A stretch of DNA of 20,000 nucleotides, from positions 92,501-112,500 of the forward strand of contig CAUYUJ010021657.1 of assembly GCA_963575745.1 (NCBI GenBank), given 5' to 3'. Each line of letters opens with the position of its first letter. The first letter of the stretch is position 1. The notes below the pieces were generated by a model. It worked only from the letters and a program-made list of their open reading frames with translations. It made no database searches and was not told the origin of the DNA. The stretch comes from Prorocentrum cordatum (Eukaryota; Sar; Dinophyceae; Prorocentrales; Prorocentraceae). The translations under genes and the position numbers were made by a program. Positions 1-7,610 of the stretch are shown piece by piece.

Positions 1-476
1 GTGTAGCTGTCGCGCACCCTGTGCCCGTGGACGAAAGCTGGAGGAAGCAAACGTCGAGGGGGGGTGGTCAATCCAAGCCTACACCAAAGGTGATCATCGA
101 TTGGTGCTTTGCCGACCTGCATGGCACCACTCGTCGCCCCCGAACCCTCCTTGGACGCTCGGGCGTGGCGTGCGCAGATTGCGCGAGAGCCGCACACTAT
201 GAGCGAACCGTGCGGAAAAACAGGCGATCTGTGGGTCGCAACAGCTTGTTGCAGGCTACGCACCTCCACACGACATTGGCCACTGGCTCGAAGTTGCGGC
301 TGGAAGCGTTAAGAAGTGCCATCAAAGTCCTGCGCTGGTGGACCACTCGCAGGAGCTGACAACGATGAACAAAGCGTTCGGAGGAGGAGAAGGAGGAGAA
401 GGAGGATGAGGAGGAGGACGTGGGCACATTGAGGCACTTCTGCAAACGATCGCCGCTGACGAGCAATACTTTGACA
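1..476. other. left host flank, no recognisable gene
   Basis: No domain or convincing coding signal is visible on either strand. Short open frames exist on both strands but have no family features. A purine-rich GGA/GGAG stretch lies at about 379-419. None of the element's GNRA-type hairpins occurs here, which helps place the element boundary. The last five bases before the LTR are the target duplication. Confidence 0.6.
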
Positions 477-481
477 ACTTG
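477..481. repeat. target site duplication, left copy (ACTTG)
   Basis: ACTTG lies directly outside the left LTR and the same five bases lie directly outside the right LTR (16448-16452). A 5-bp duplication is usual for Copia integrases. The placement makes the LTR 252 bp and puts the primer binding site flush against the 5' LTR, so the boundaries support each other. Confidence 0.75.
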
Positions 482-733
482 AATCGAAAGTGAACCTGGT
501 AACTCAAATAGGGCATATAGCCTGGCAAATAGCATCCATCGCTCTGCTGTGAGGGTACAGTATGAGGGGTGGATGGGTAAGATAGGATAAGATCGATGTA
601 ATGATCTTTCCAGCACATAGCGAACACGAGCAGTGTCCGGGCAAATAGGGCGCGCGTGCCTTGAGCCCAAGGCAGCGGCGCGCGAGCTATGCTCCCGATA
701 CTGTAACATCTCCCAAAGAGCTACCCTTAAAGT
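482..733 (-). repeat. 3' LTR (left copy)
   Basis: Aligned without gaps to 16196-16447, it differs at 5 of 252 positions (left 483, 494, 523, 628, 685). In sense orientation the LTR begins ACTTTAAGGG and ends CTTTCGATT, so it lacks the usual TG...CA termini. It carries a 34-nt GC-rich hairpin (650-683). The reading frame that begins Gag in the 5' LTR is also open here, but runs into host DNA and is therefore a dead copy. Confidence 0.92.
650..683. other. GC-rich hairpin in the 3' LTR
   Basis: Inner stem 657-663 pairs with 668-674 (TGCCTTG/CAAGGCA) around a 4-nt loop, and outer GCGCGC at 650-655 pairs with 678-683. The same structure is in the 5' LTR at 16364-16397, a little upstream of the Gag ATG, so in the genomic RNA it would sit in the 5' leader. 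Confidence 0.6.
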
Positions 734-1103
734 CGGGAGGGGAGGAGACGGAGAGCATAGTCGCACGCAAAGATCGCGCGCACGACTGTTTGCAAAGAAA
801 AGAAAACAGTGCGTACAGTCTGGTCAAACACCAGACTGTAAGGCGAGTTTCCTCGCAAAGTATTTCACGCAAATACAGGACAGCCCCTTCAAACAATGAA
901 GGGCTATCGGCTTGGTTAGAGGTAAGCCAAAATTAGGCCATACCTCACCAAGCAAATGTGTATTAAGGCAAAGAGCCTGAGTTGTACGAAGCCGGCTCGT
1001 TGCCAGGCGTGAAATATAAGGCTCGTTTCCGAGCAGCTAAAGGGGCGCCTTTATAGTAGGCGCCCGTGCTGGCAAACTGGACCGCGAGGGCAACAAGGAC
1101 AGA
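734..1103 (-). other. structured 3' untranslated region of the element
   Basis: Between the ORF E stop and the 3' LTR lies a chain of inverted repeats: 814-824/830-840 (11 bp, perfect, 5-nt loop); GNRA hairpin 843-856; 882-891/897-905 (9 bp, one bulge); 910-924/941-953 (13 pairs, 2-nt bulge, with inner GCC/GGC); 966-969/975-978; GNRA hairpin 1021-1034; and 1043-1050/1058-1065 (8 bp, 7-nt loop). No coding frame is convincing. The density of stems suggests a functional RNA region such as packaging, 3'-end formation or strand transfer, but the role is inferred only. Confidence 0.65.
735..755. other. polypurine on plus / polypyrimidine on sense next to the 3' LTR
   Basis: The stretch just inside the 3' LTR is almost pure purine on the plus strand (one C at 749). 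The element's sense strand is minus, so the RNA would carry a pyrimidine tract exactly where a polypurine tract is expected to prime second-strand synthesis. I see no better sense-strand purine tract next to the LTR. Confidence 0.5.
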
Positions 1104-4100
1104 CTAAAATTGATTAGACTTGGGTTTGTCTCTGTCCTCGGGGCCCCGAAAGGGAACACATTGCTTCACGTCATACTTAAATGACTGAGTGCCTGACATC
1201 ACTTCCAGAAGCAGCTCCCGATCGATGCTTCCCTTTGTATGCCCATCTGCGGTCATATCCCTAGTATCACACCATTGCACATTATGTACTATACCTATAT
1301 CCATGAGCTCACGTATCCAGCTGATATGTCCAAGCAGAGTCCGTTCTGTAGGTATTTTGAGATCCCTGCTTGATAAAGATTTGTAGACGGACTCAGCGTC
1401 TATGGTAAGAGAGACTTTGATAGCAAGGCCTCCAACTTCACGCATGTCTCGTAGTTGTCGTGGAGTCAAAGCCCCTGCCTTAAGCTCGTGGAGAGTAATG
1501 AGCGTAGGGTAACACTCATCAAGGTTATGTGCGGCTGCAAGTGCCTCCGCAGCATAACTGGACCTCACCTGTAATCGGTGTGATTTGCATAGTCCGTCAC
1601 AGAGGTGAACGACGGACTTGCCTTGAGGCGAGTTTCCTCGCCGTAGTACGTTGGCCCCGCGTATGCCGTAGCCCTTGGTCTCGTCATCCTCCTCCCCGGT
1701 AAGCTTCCGATACCCCGAATCGCTATGGATGTCAACTTCATTCGTCGGCTTCATCCGAGGGAAGGTGATACGTTTCGGGCTGCTGATCAGCTTTCGCGTC
1801 ACAGCATTCAAACGTCTGACTTGCAAATTGGTGGGCTCTTGAATTTTCTGAAGAGAGACCACATATACCATGAGCCAGATTTGGGTAAGAAGGGCATAGG
1901 CGAGGGCTCCTCGCAGGCTGACGAACATGTCGGTAATGAGTTTCGTGGCTTTGGCGTCGGCCGCCGCTCCTGTAAGTTCTGGGTGTGTGATAGGACGTAG
2001 TTGTTTAATGTACTCGTCCTGGTCCATGATCACATCTCCCTGATCATTCTTAGTGTAGCGAACGGCGCAGTTCGTACATGTGTGCTTGTTGAGCTTGCAT
2101 TTGCCAAACACCTTTTCGACACGTTGTACACAGTCGTCTATATTTTTCTCTAGATTTGTCATATTAATATCATCTACATGTTTTGCCGTCAGAAAGTCTT
2201 GGCTGAATTCAAATTCAGGATCGTATCTGGTCGGTGTAAGTCCTATAGCTCGTGTGGTCGTACGAAGTTTGAGAGAGAACGCTCTTGGAGCGTCCTTAGT
2301 GCCCGTTCCTGGTTTAAGGCATCTAAGACAGTGTCGACTTTCGTCGTAGGATGAGAAGCCGGGTAATGTACGAAGTACCTGAGCGCTTCCTGGTGGAAGA
2401 GTAAAGCAAACCATGCGAGTTTCCTGGCCGGTGGCATGGGCAAGTTCCTCATAGGTCAAACCCTTGAGGAACGCCTTATCGATATCCATGGGTGCTAAGA
2501 TCCACTCTGGATGGCACGCCGCTTCACTTGCCAGGAGTCGTTGGGACTGCCTTCTGGCGGTTCCCGAGAATGTTTCCACATCAAAAGCCTCAGTATCCAT
2601 AAATCCACGAAGGACCAGTCTGAGACGAATGGTTTTAACGTTCTCGGTACCCACCTTTACGAACTTCCACTTGTATACATATCTGGACGTCATTATGTTG
2701 GAAGCTTTGGACAAATCGTACATCTCAAAGCATCGATTATCAATCCAGATTTTGAGCTCAGTATATAAGGCTTCACTAACCTCCTTTGGATGTGCTGCTA
2801 TGTCGGCTTTGGTTAGTAGATCATCTGCTTTGACAACCGCAGCACGTTTAGCAGCAGAGGATACATATACTCTCATCGTTGCGACCATATCGGTATCGAG
2901 CTGTGCAAGTTGAGTCTGATCCAACACTATTTTAGACATTTCTGATGTAAAGCATAGTTCAACGTAAGGGCCGTATTCATCACTGTCTAGAGAGTAGCTC
3001 TCGTCGGCTGTGTTTGAACAAAGAGAGACTAGACAGGACTCACATGATTTCGGCTCGTCCCCGAGCATATCTGATGATATAATATCATCTTCGTCCACAA
3101 ATGCTGAAACCAAAACACACTGGTCGGGCAGCATAGTTGTTGGGACGCAATAAAGATAGTCATCGGTAATCGTCGTAGGATGAAGGTCCATACGTAGCTC
3201 GTCGTACCACTCTTCCAGCATCATAGCTTCAATATTGTGTTCCTCATTTTCCTCATAGATTGTCGACAGACGGCCTTCGCTCGGCGATGAAGCGTCTGGT
3301 GTGTCTGGAGAAGGCCTGTTTCCAGGCGACTCGTGTTCTCCAGACGTGTTGCTTGGATGCTGATATTTAGCCAAATCGTCGTGAAATCCTAAGGAAGGGA
3401 CACGTGAAGTCAAGCATTGAATAAGTCTGGAGTGAGTGCTACCAGTGATCTGAGAAATGTTTAAGCCAGTGCCCACGCATTCGTAATAATGGAACGCCGG
3501 GCTGATGTCGTTGTCATAGTGGATCAGCGTAGACCCGGTGGCGTACTTTACTGCAGGTAGGCTTGACACACTCTTAGCCAATCGAACTGCTACTACATGT
3601 TCTACTCGGAAGTAATTCCGTACGAGATACTGTAGTGCTAAGTGTACGCGCGGGTGAAACTTGCTGTCGTCTGACAGATTAAGGTTTCCCTTGTAATCGG
3701 GGATATACCCGAAAACTTTGGCAGGTTTCCCTGCGCTGAGGTGTGCCACATAAGCAAGGACGGTTTGCATGGCCATATTATCCATGCCAAGTTCCCGTGT
3801 GAGGAGACATTCGATGTATAGTGTGTGACGAGCATCAGGATACATCACAATTACCTCACGAGATCCTGCCTTGACAACAATATGTCCTCTTTCAGGCACG
3901 TTTCGGATCACCGGGAATGGGCCGTTCCAGCCTCCATGGTCGTCCTTGGTGGCAGTAGGTCGGTGGTAGTCGACCAAATCCCCTGATGAGTAGAGGCGAG
4001 CACCATCAGGAGTCGTCTTAGCCCTAAGAGCCCGATTTGTCTTGGCTACAGCAGTAGCCTGAGTTATGGCTTCGAGGCTGACTTCCCTTACACGACGTTC

Positions 4101-6284
4101 TCGTTCGTGTCCTGAAGTCTCGGGTCCCTTGGGAAAGTCAAGGGTATCGAGATCAGGAAGGAAGGAGGGCTGACGTCCTGTGTGTGCCTGATATGGCGAT
4201 ACTCCGTTACAAAACGTAAACGCATTAGTAACGAAGATGCCTTCCGCCAATACTCTAGTGAATACAACAGGGATGTTGTGTCTGTTCAATTCTTCCTCAA
4301 TCATGTGGAGGACGCCTCTGAGAATGCCGTTTCGTGACTCAATTGAAGTCGCGTGTTGGCCAGGAGCACGGATACGAAGTTCCGTGCCCTTATTGGCCAT
4401 CATGGTTTTAGCGGCATCGTTATTCAGGGCGCCTTCTCCGTCTGAGTATAAAACTTTGAAGGGTCCGTGATAGGCAATCCAGCAATAGTGGTAGGCGTCG
4501 ATGATAGTGTCGCGTTCTCTGTCGGAAATCTCTAGGCCTGCTGCCAGGCGAATACAACGGTCCATAATATGAAAAATGGTCCGTTTCTTGTAAAACATGA
4601 GGTCCATTTCCCCTTCATCGAGCCAGTTACCAGGGAGGCTTACCGATGGTAATGTCGAGTTTCCTGGACGTTCCCATGCTCTACATTCCCGACAGGTATC
4701 GCAGATTTCCTTGATCATGTTCAGTCGAACATTATCAAGCCCCACCTTTTCGAGGATTAGCCTCATTTTTGGCTCCTTCGCATGATACCATCGCAGATGC
4801 AGTTTTCGGAGTTCCTTTTTCACAACATGGGGTTCGTGACTACGGAGACTCTGTAGACTGTGTTGGATGTCAAATCTCGTCCAGTCGGGTAGTCGTGGAG
4901 CCCCAGAGCCGGTGGAGGCAAGAGGGTTCCTTGTAGCCCTACGTAGTTGATCCCCTGTGTTGACTGCGTCTGGAGGTGGTGGTACGCCTTGTAGACGTCC
5001 GCGGCGGGCCGCTACCTGTGGCGTATCGCTAGAAGACGCAGAAGGCGTGTTTCCACGCTCGGGGGCGTCTCGTAGCAGGTCGTAGCTGCTGGTACCAGAT
5101 GTCGGATCGACGTTACCGAAGGAACGTGGTCGTGGTGGCCTGGCGTGTGCGCCTTGGCGGCCACCTGAAGCTGAAGCTTGGCCCTCACCAGGTTTAGGTA
5201 GGGGTTTCCACCAAGCTGGCACGGTTTTGCCTTCGGGGTCGTGGTCGTCTGGTAGTTTAAATGGTTCAGCAAAACGACATTTACCAGGTTCGGTATCAAG
5301 GTGATTCTTAACACCCTTGCTTCTCGTAAGATCCCTCTGACATGCTGGACATGGCCAGTATACAGAGATAGAGTCATGATATTTGCACTGCGTAGGGTCT
5401 CTGTTATGGCTAGGACTGTCCTTTCGGACGTTGTCGATGCATGCCGGGCACGTAGCCACCTTTGGGATGATACGATCACCGATGCGTCTCATACCTTCAC
5501 CTGGTTCAGCTTGCTCAGGAAGGTCGGCAGGATAAGCATGTGCAGTATTTATAGGCGCGTTTCCGCGCGTGGTGTCAATGGCTTTCGCCAAGTAGACGGC
5601 TTCCACGAAGGCAGACTGCAGTCGTCGAGTGTATTTTTGTGCCAGTGAAAGCTCGGTGTTGCACGGTTGTGCGTGCACATGCTGACCGTTGCACTTGAGT
5701 CGCTCAAAGGGTTTAAGAATTGTCTTGTCGTTGCTGGTGATATTTGTCGGCTTCTTGATATAGTCACCAGTCGTATCTTTGAGTCCAGTAGCGCATTGAT
5801 CAATGCGCACGGTCGTGATGTGTGGTCGGTTGGCAAGCTTCGTCCATGGAGAGATATCGTCCACCCATGTTCCTGTCGGTTGTTCGCGTATAAACCATCT
5901 CTGAGCGTCATCTTGGGTAACAGCAATTTTACCACAATAGATTATGTGTGGTAAGTCTTCTCTGTGGTGCTGTTCCCAAGTGTTATAGTTGACTTTGTAG
6001 TTATAGTAAGATGGTGGTCCTGTGGTGCGGCAGCTGGGTTGCAGTATGGCAACTCGTACGTAGCATATCTTAAAGTAATGATCTATAACCTGCTGCACCG
6101 AGGGGTCTCCCAGGTCGACATATGTAGTCTTGTCCAAGTTGCCGCCTGAGGAAAGTCCCCTTGAGAAGGCAAGCTCTGAGATGCCACCCTCACCACCACA
6201 AAGCTCCAACATATCCACGCAATTGTTATGGCCGTAGCATAGTGTAGCAACTATGCTGTATATGTTAGCGTGTGTGTCGGGCAT
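1104..6284 (-). CDS. ORF E: Copia Pol (methyltransferase-like N-terminus, integrase, reverse transcriptase, RNase H)
   Basis: This 1726-residue frame carries the replication enzymes. Residues about 20-185 look like a divergent methyltransferase fold: ELCGGEGG (27-34, glycine loop), QPSC (82-85, like the PC motif), then REQPTGTW and DQCATGL...KKPTNITSN. Two CxxC...H...C zinc motifs follow (C279/C282/H293/C300 and C312/C315/H328/C336). Integrase: HHCC H496/H501/C528/C531, catalytic D561, D615, E649 (33 residues between the last two). Copia-type RT: DIDKAF (D1267/D1269), LKPGTGTKDAPRAF, and HVDD (D1371/D1372). RNase H: HSDSGY, AAEA, LTIDAE, MTADGHTK near the end. All catalytic acids are present. 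ATG at 6284 is the first in frame, but the frame is open a further ~60 nt upstream, overlapping the end of ORF D, so it may be made by -1 shift or as part of a longer polyprotein. The methyltransferase assignment is an inference from motifs. Confidence 0.93.
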   Translation of the reverse strand: MPDTHANIYSIVATLCYGHNNCVDMLELCGGEGGISELAFSRGLSSGGNLDKTTYVDLGDPSVQQVIDHYFKICYVRVAILQPSCRTTGPPSYYNYKVNYNTWEQHHREDLPHIIYCGKIAVTQDDAQRWFIREQPTGTWVDDISPWTKLANRPHITTVRIDQCATGLKDTTGDYIKKPTNITSNDKTILKPFERLKCNGQHVHAQPCNTELSLAQKYTRRLQSAFVEAVYLAKAIDTTRGNAPINTAHAYPADLPEQAEPGEGMRRIGDRIIPKVATCPACIDNVRKDSPSHNRDPTQCKYHDSISVYWPCPACQRDLTRSKGVKNHLDTEPGKCRFAEPFKLPDDHDPEGKTVPAWWKPLPKPGEGQASASGGRQGAHARPPRPRSFGNVDPTSGTSSYDLLRDAPERGNTPSASSSDTPQVAARRGRLQGVPPPPDAVNTGDQLRRATRNPLASTGSGAPRLPDWTRFDIQHSLQSLRSHEPHVVKKELRKLHLRWYHAKEPKMRLILEKVGLDNVRLNMIKEICDTCRECRAWERPGNSTLPSVSLPGNWLDEGEMDLMFYKKRTIFHIMDRCIRLAAGLEISDRERDTIIDAYHYCWIAYHGPFKVLYSDGEGALNNDAAKTMMANKGTELRIRAPGQHATSIESRNGILRGVLHMIEEELNRHNIPVVFTRVLAEGIFVTNAFTFCNGVSPYQAHTGRQPSFLPDLDTLDFPKGPETSGHERERRVREVSLEAITQATAVAKTNRALRAKTTPDGARLYSSGDLVDYHRPTATKDDHGGWNGPFPVIRNVPERGHIVVKAGSREVIVMYPDARHTLYIECLLTRELGMDNMAMQTVLAYVAHLSAGKPAKVFGYIPDYKGNLNLSDDSKFHPRVHLALQYLVRNYFRVEHVVAVRLAKSVSSLPAVKYATGSTLIHYDNDISPAFHYYECVGTGLNISQITGSTHSRLIQCLTSRVPSLGFHDDLAKYQHPSNTSGEHESPGNRPSPDTPDASSPSEGRLSTIYEENEEHNIEAMMLEEWYDELRMDLHPTTITDDYLYCVPTTMLPDQCVLVSAFVDEDDIISSDMLGDEPKSCESCLVSLCSNTADESYSLDSDEYGPYVELCFTSEMSKIVLDQTQLAQLDTDMVATMRVYVSSAAKRAAVVKADDLLTKADIAAHPKEVSEALYTELKIWIDNRCFEMYDLSKASNIMTSRYVYKWKFVKVGTENVKTIRLRLVLRGFMDTEAFDVETFSGTARRQSQRLLASEAACHPEWILAPMDIDKAFLKGLTYEELAHATGQETRMVCFTLPPGSAQVLRTLPGFSSYDESRHCLRCLKPGTGTKDAPRAFSLKLRTTTRAIGLTPTRYDPEFEFSQDFLTAKHVDDINMTNLEKNIDDCVQRVEKVFGKCKLNKHTCTNCAVRYTKNDQGDVIMDQDEYIKQLRPITHPELTGAAADAKATKLITDMFVSLRGALAYALLTQIWLMVYVVSLQKIQEPTNLQVRRLNAVTRKLISSPKRITFPRMKPTNEVDIHSDSGYRKLTGEEDDETKGYGIRGANVLRRGNSPQGKSVVHLCDGLCKSHRLQVRSSYAAEALAAAHNLDECYPTLITLHELKAGALTPRQLRDMREVGGLAIKVSLTIDAESVYKSLSSRDLKIPTERTLLGHISWIRELMDIGIVHNVQWCDTRDMTADGHTKGSIDRELLLEVMSGTQSFKYDVKQCVPFRGPEDRDKPKSNQF

Positions 6285-6331
6285 AGATGTGGGAAGGGTA
6301 AGGAACAGGTCATCGTCCTCGTCGGAGCTTA

Positions 6332-7033
6332 TCAGCTCAACAGGGGGGCGTCAGTACTCCAGGTTGCCATAAGATCCTGTCCGAGTCCTGACAAGTCATC
6401 GCCGCAATCGTCATTTCCGTCTTCGACGTGCTTTTTAATGCGGCGAGGCTTGATGCCTGCTTCCTTTTCGGCTTTGAGCCTTTCCTTCTGCTTTATACGC
6501 GATTCAGTGGGTAAAGCTTGCTCGTTTTGTTCGTCGGTCTGTGTACTCATTGTCGTGGTGGAATGGGTACATGCGTCAATCGCCAGAGTCGGGAGGGGGA
6601 GAGAACAGTCATCTATGATGACGCGTCTATGTTTCTGTGGTGATTGAGTAGGCTCGTTTCCGAGCAAGACCGGTTCCTCGGGTTGCCAATACAACCGAGT
6701 ACTGATGTTGGCAACCCCTGCAGGTAATGGTGCATGCCAATCATACCCTGTTGGTTGATCGGTAACTGAGATATCTTGAATAACCGCGTTGGTATCCAGG
6801 TTGATTGTTACACGTCGGATAACTTCAGACCATTTTGGTCCTCCCTTATGAGTCGTCACGTAATGACGAGTATTATGGTCTGTACGTGTATACGTATTTA
6901 AGTATACGGGCACGTTTCCGTGCGTGGTGGTACTCCCCAGGATTTTGTCGTTTGAGGTAACGGATGAGTGTAGTACGTGTCTGAGCCCGCCATTCAGCAT
7001 GTCGTACCGTATGGCCGTACCAGTCCAACACAT
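6332..7033 (-). CDS. ORF D: polyprotein segment of unknown function
   Basis: A 233-residue frame between ORF C and ORF E, one frame off from both. I do not recognise a domain. The middle (GGPKWSEVIRRVTINLD) looks like ordered protein; the C-terminal third is charged and lysine-rich (KQKERLKAEKEAG, then DDCGDD). It contains two GNRA hairpin copies, both read as xGNxP (HGNVP, LGNEP), and an unrelated 10-bp inverted repeat (6680-6689/6708-6717). It overlaps ORF C by 161 nt and the open upstream part of ORF E by under 20 nt. Because ORFs B, C and E share one frame, D is best read as a piece of the same polyprotein displaced by a +1 step on entry and a -1 step on exit. The initiation codon at 7033 is ATG but may not be used. 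Confidence 0.6.
   Translation of the reverse strand: MCWTGTAIRYDMLNGGLRHVLHSSVTSNDKILGSTTTHGNVPVYLNTYTRTDHNTRHYVTTHKGGPKWSEVIRRVTINLDTNAVIQDISVTDQPTGYDWHAPLPAGVANISTRLYWQPEEPVLLGNEPTQSPQKHRRVIIDDCSLPLPTLAIDACTHSTTTMSTQTDEQNEQALPTESRIKQKERLKAEKEAGIKPRRIKKHVEDGNDDCGDDLSGLGQDLMATWSTDAPLLS
6343..6348 (-). other. C6 run at the ORF D / ORF E junction
   Basis: The only window in which ORF D could pass to ORF E is about 20 nt and contains a run of six C in sense (G6 on plus). A one-base length change in this run would join D and E in one frame. It may be a -1 shift site, a slippage mutation or a sequencing error. Confidence 0.45.
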
Positions 7034-7571
7034 GTTGTGGTATGGCCTGCTTACAAGTACATGTCCACAGCTTCGAGCTAATCGGTATCGATGATGCTAC
7101 CTGCATATATGTACCACTTGGTGTATTGTCTTGCATATTGAACCGAATACCGAAATGACACAAACGCATCCGTATTACTGACAACTTTAGATCTTCCAGA
7201 GTATCACGTACTGGAGATAACTTCCAAACATATCCTGGGGGACCGAATATGATGATTTTCATGCGGAGTTTCTTGGCTTTTATCAACAGGTTCTGGATAC
7301 GTGACCAGTGTGGGGCCACTCTCTTTCCTGGAGTTCGTATATACCAGTCACCCGGAGTACTGATCCATATGAGAGTGTAATCTCCACTGATCACCGCACC
7401 TAGATAGTTTGTGCCCACGCTTGTCATAAGTTCGTTGTGGGAAATACGGTCACAAATATAACCTCGTGTGCGGAGGTCGGCACATGCCTCCCTCGTATCT
7501 TCAATGACAAAAGCCCTCTTACTAAGGCAGGTTGCCCCGCTGTCCTTGTTACCCCCCGGCTTTTCAGCCAT
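6873..7571 (-). CDS. ORF C: methyltransferase-like domain protein or polyprotein segment
   Basis: A 232-residue frame starting with ATG at 7571. It lies in the same frame as ORF B, separated only by the ORF B TGA and 13 sense codons, so readthrough would fuse them. Visible elements are IEDT...LRTRGY, then GDYTLIWISTPGDWY, IIIFGPPGYVW and LCHFGIRFN...PSG, then LWTCTC. The alternating strand-like hydrophobic runs and the TPGDW and GPP turns recall the catalytic loops of SAM-dependent methyltransferases and resemble the N-terminus of ORF E in layout; no clear SAM glycine loop is seen. From memory, similar CHFG-containing segments occur in other dinoflagellate Copia proteins. The C-terminal ~25 residues overlap ORF D and are probably out of frame. 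Confidence 0.6.
   Translation of the reverse strand: MAEKPGGNKDSGATCLSKRAFVIEDTREACADLRTRGYICDRISHNELMTSVGTNYLGAVISGDYTLIWISTPGDWYIRTPGKRVAPHWSRIQNLLIKAKKLRMKIIIFGPPGYVWKLSPVRDTLEDLKLSVIRMRLCHFGIRFNMQDNTPSGTYMQVASSIPISSKLWTCTCKQAIPQHVLDWYGHTVRHAEWRAQTRTTLIRYLKRQNPGEYHHARKRARILKYVYTYRP
6896..6902 (-). promoter_or_regulatory. candidate +1 shift point between ORF C and ORF D (CTT-AAA-T)
   Basis: In the ORF C frame the sense strand reads CTT AAA T; a +1 slip from CUU to UUA leads exactly into ORF D (AAT ACG). It shares CTT-A with the A/B site. It is 8 nt downstream, in sense, of the GNRA hairpin 6910-6923. Entry at this point fits the frames but is only one of several possible positions. Confidence 0.22.
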
Positions 7572-7610
7572 CAGGCAAGACGACGAGGGGGCGACGTCGC
7601 CCTGCCATCT

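Larger units (their letters stand above)
843..7540 (-). repeat. GNRA hairpin family, copies in 3' UTR and ORFs E, D, C
   Basis: Ten 14-nt hairpins, plus-strand form GCxyG-TTTC-CxyGC: 843-856, 1021-1034 (both 3' UTR), 1628-1641 (RNase H), 3314-3327, 3721-3734, 5045-5058, 5555-5568, 6652-6665, 6910-6923 and 7527-7540. On the sense strand the loop is GAAA, except GCAA in the last, which also has one G.U pair. Variable stem pairs differ between copies (GA, TC, CT, AG, GT, GC, AC) yet stay complementary. Translation gives RGNSP, PGNRP, AGKPA, RGNTP, RGNAP, LGNEP, HGNVP and, in a third frame, SGATC. No perfect copy lies in the RT core (1642-3313) or the integrase core (3735-5044). Confidence 0.9.

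Noticed and set aside
197-766. Minus-strand frame of 189 codons crossing the 3' LTR into the left flank
   Set aside because: It is a second open phase of the LTR fused by chance to host sequence; the equivalent phase in the 5' LTR ends at 16190 after a different tail.
1043-1065. Bacterial-style rho-independent terminator
   Set aside because: The stem-loop is real, but the context is eukaryotic and no T-run follows in the sense direction; kept only as part of the 3' UTR structure.
1900-1914. GCGAG/CTCGC stem with 5-nt loop in the RT region
   Set aside because: Loop GGCTC is neither the right length nor GNRA in sense, and the peptide has no xGNxP pattern; probably chance.
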